Positions 62,373 through 64,000 of a stretch of 64,000 nucleotides of DNA are shown here, piece by piece. A model generated the notes under the pieces. The model did not search any database. It had not been told where the DNA came from and was given only the letters and a program-made list of their open reading frames with translations. Numbering within the stretch: position 1 is the stretch's first letter; every line of letters starts with the position of its first letter. The stretch is from Dehalococcoidia bacterium (GTDB taxonomy: Bacteria; Chloroflexota; Dehalococcoidia; SpSt-223): positions 46,807-110,806 of the forward strand of contig JANWZD010000013.1 of NCBI GenBank assembly GCA_025054935.1, written 5' to 3'. The translations under genes were made by a program, and so were the position numbers.

Positions 62373-63190
62373 GATGCTCCCTCGACGTCGGCGCGGCGCT
62401 GCGCGAAGGCCCAGTCGAGGAGGGCTGCCGACTCCGCAGCCGGATTTGGGCTCCGGAGCACGACAGCGATCATGCGGTGCCCATCCCGGGTGGCCGACGC
62501 AGCGTAGGCGCGTCCAGCGCGACGAGTGTACCCGACCTTCACGCCATCCGCGCCCGGGTAGTTGCCAAGCAGCAGATTCAGATTTGCGATCGGGTAGGGC
62601 GGGTCAGCACGGACAGTCCAGGTCAGAGTCGAGACGATCCGGACGAAGTGCTCGTTCTGCATTGCCTCCCGTGCAATCCGGGCGAGGTCTTCGGCGGTGC
62701 TCAGATGGTAGGGATGGTCCAAGCCATGCGGATTGACGAAGTGCGTCTGCTGCAGCCCCATCTGATGGACTCGATGATTCATCATCGCGACAAACGCGGC
62801 CTCGGAGCCGGCAAGGTGGCGCGCGATCGCAAGAGCGGCGTCGTTCCCTGAGGGAAGCATCAGCCCGTACAGGAGATCCTCAAGCGGAAGGATCATCCCC
62901 GGGCGGAGGCCCATCACCGTGCTCCGCGGCATCGCGCGCGCGTCAACGTCGATCGCCACCAGGTCGTCAAGCCGTCCCACCTCGAGAGCGACCAATGCGG
63001 TCACCATCTTGGTGAGGCTCGCCGGATGGACGGGCGCGCGCTCGTTCTTGCCGTAGAGCAAACGCCCCGTGGCCGCATCGAGCACGGCGACTTCGGTTGC
63101 TCCAACAGCGGGGGGGCCGGCTGCGCGGGCAGGCTGCGGGGCAATGAGGACAAGCAGCAGCGCCAGCAGCGCAATCGCGACACGACGCAT
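62369..63190 (-). CDS. dacF: D-alanyl-D-alanine carboxypeptidase (peptidase S11)
   Basis: 273 aa. A signal peptide ends near ARAAG. Active-site motifs are SLTK (PASLTKMVTA), SGN (LPSGNDAALA) and K-V-G in place of the usual KTG (GVKVGYT). It trims the terminal D-Ala of peptidoglycan stems outside the membrane. AGGAGGAA precedes the ATG at 63190, and TATACT lies at 63214-63209. Co-translated with an aminotransferase. It is short for the family: the C-terminal beta domain is missing. Confidence 0.92.
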   Translation of the reverse strand: MRRVAIALLALLLVLIAPQPARAAGPPAVGATEVAVLDAATGRLLYGKNERAPVHPASLTKMVTALVALEVGRLDDLVAIDVDARAMPRSTVMGLRPGMILPLEDLLYGLMLPSGNDAALAIARHLAGSEAAFVAMMNHRVHQMGLQQTHFVNPHGLDHPYHLSTAEDLARIAREAMQNEHFVRIVSTLTWTVRADPPYPIANLNLLLGNYPGADGVKVGYTRRAGRAYAASATRDGHRMIAVVLRSPNPAAESAALLDWAFAQRRADVEGAS

Positions 63191-63239
63191 CGGTTCCTCC
63201 TGCCTCCCAGTATAGGCGGGAAGGCGAGATGCGGGCGTG

Positions 63240-63670
63240 AGCCGTGTACTCGCATCAGGTCGTAGGGGGGCGAAGGGGGTGCTGCTCTCACGTCAATAGC
63301 GCGGGAGGGGGCAGATGCGGCATCAGTGGCGGCGGTCGCGGCGCGTGTCTGCAGGGGGCGCTCGAGCTGAGGCGTGCAGGAAGACGGACACCCATGGCGA
63401 GGTCAGCTGGGCAGCGTTCAGCAGTGGAGGGGGAGATCGGCTGAGAGATCGAGTGCATCGAGGCGAACGCGGAGCGGGGAGCCAAGGACGCGCTCGGTAG
63501 GAGACAGGAGAAGAGGCGCTCTCGCTCACGATAGGGCGTCGCCGGAGGGAGACGTCATGCAAGCGGCAAGAGGGTCGCCCCCGAACGGGAGAGGGATGAT
63601 GCTGCCGGGGTCTTCGCATTTGCGTTGCATCAGAATGGTGCGGACGAGGCAAGGGGAGCAGGAGAGGGGG
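63240..63670. other. Gene-free purine-rich spacer
   Basis: No supportable gene between the carboxypeptidase promoter and the tandem promoters at the right edge. The sequence is strongly purine-biased on the plus strand. Confidence 0.5.
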
Positions 63671-63699
63671 TTGCAAAGGGAGGGGGCCTGCGGTATAGT
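63671..63699 (+). promoter_or_regulatory. Upstream tandem promoter P1 of presumed rRNA operon
   Basis: TTGCAA, 17-base spacer, TATAGT. No protein gene follows in the window. The predicted transcript contains a stable hairpin at 63736-63754 (GCGAGGGG and its complement) and another at 63774-63797. Confidence 0.5.
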
Positions 63700-63862
63700 T
63701 GTGGTGCGCTCGCCAAGTGGCGGGCGTTTCCTTCTCCCCGCGAGGGGACCCCTCGCCGAAACCCTGAAGAGATGGCGGAATGCTTACTGGTTCCGCCGAG
63801 ACGGCTCGGCAGAGCGAGAGCGCCGGCGAGGGAAGAGTGCGGGGGTCGCTTCAGAAAGCGCC

Positions 63863-63891
63863 TTGAACGTCGGCGCAGAAGTGTGTATAAT
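63863..63891 (+). promoter_or_regulatory. Promoter P2 of presumed rRNA operon
   Basis: TTGAAC, 17-base spacer, perfect TATAAT: the best sigma-70 type promoter in the window. The following leader (63930-64000) has no ORF, is purine-rich, and begins with a TTGACAATCGAAGAGTG string resembling bacterial rRNA leaders. Confidence 0.65.
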
Positions 63892-64000
63892 TCGACGCTC
63901 GCGCGATGAGCGACCGCGCGAGGTGCACGTTGACAATCGAAGAGTGAGGGAGAGGGAAGCGAGGCGCCCGAAGAAGTAGAAGAGGGAGTGGGTGCGAGAG

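Noticed and set aside
63930..63935. TTGACA as a third promoter at the right edge
   Set aside because: No -10 at 16-18 bases; more likely part of an rRNA leader.
1..64000. CRISPR arrays, insertion sequences, integrases, att sites
   Set aside because: No spaced direct repeats, transposase or integrase genes, or terminal repeats were found by reading.

Overview
This is a gene-dense, GC-rich (roughly two thirds G+C) bacterial chromosome segment. GTG and TTG starts are frequent, many operon junctions are 4-base ATGA overlaps, and several genes look leaderless. The gene content points to Chloroflexota, possibly a Thermomicrobia-like lineage: many lipoprotein family-5 solute-binding proteins, LLM flavin oxidoreductases, an HspR heat-shock cluster, and a CruC/CruF/CruD-type carotenoid glycoside-ester operon. 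That assignment is inferred from gene content only; there is no rRNA gene inside the window to confirm it.

Layout. 0.4-5.2 kb (minus): a five-gene operon encoding a small sigma-like factor, an HTH protein, an ImmA/IrrE metallopeptidase, a NurA-like nuclease and a HerA ATPase. It reads as a self-regulated DNA-damage or defence module and is the best candidate here for an undescribed system. 5.3-9.3 kb: a tandem pair of LLM oxidoreductases, divergent from an orphan solute-binding lipoprotein. 10-17.4 kb: PNPOx-family protein, MFS permease, a frameshifted DUF4173 gene, thioesterase plus FabF, Sir2 plus DUF1786. 17.7-18.2 kb: a rhodanese-like lipoprotein with an in-frame UGA exactly where relatives carry the second Cys of a CxC motif, followed by a SECIS-like hairpin; this is a candidate selenoprotein. 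18.8-29.7 kb: purK-purE, a large zinc-ribbon membrane protein, an HTH protein, dodecin, a VOC protein, a Uma2 gene with an internal stop, an MFS permease, an RraA-like protein, a MOSC protein and a methyltransferase.

30-34.6 kb: heat-shock block, with hsp20 divergent from dnaJ-hspR-clpC. 34.9-47.6 kb: VOC protein, nickel/cobalt exporter behind two coupled mini-ORFs, isochorismatase-family hydrolase plus ThDP enzyme, CheX-like protein, a methyltransferase/GatC-like/amidase operon, a CoA-transferase and GlgX. 47.8-51.2 kb: two tandem paralogous solute-binding lipoproteins. 51.6-55.6 kb: zinc-ribbon protein, GT39-like glycosyltransferase, secreted protein. 55.7-59.4 kb (minus): carotenoid glycosyltransferase, carotenoid hydratase, acyltransferase and a UroD-family protein. 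59.5-63.2 kb: a fourth orphan solute-binding lipoprotein, then D,D-carboxypeptidase plus aminotransferase. The right edge has two tandem promoters and a leader that look like the start of an rRNA operon lying outside the window.

Four family-5 solute-binding proteins occur with no permease or ATPase genes beside them. Three reading frames are interrupted (DUF4173 frameshift, Uma2 TAG, rhodanese TGA). Sequencing error must be excluded for each, although the TGA case has features expected of real selenocysteine insertion. Several 0.3-0.8 kb spacers contain only GC-rich sequence with no supportable gene.
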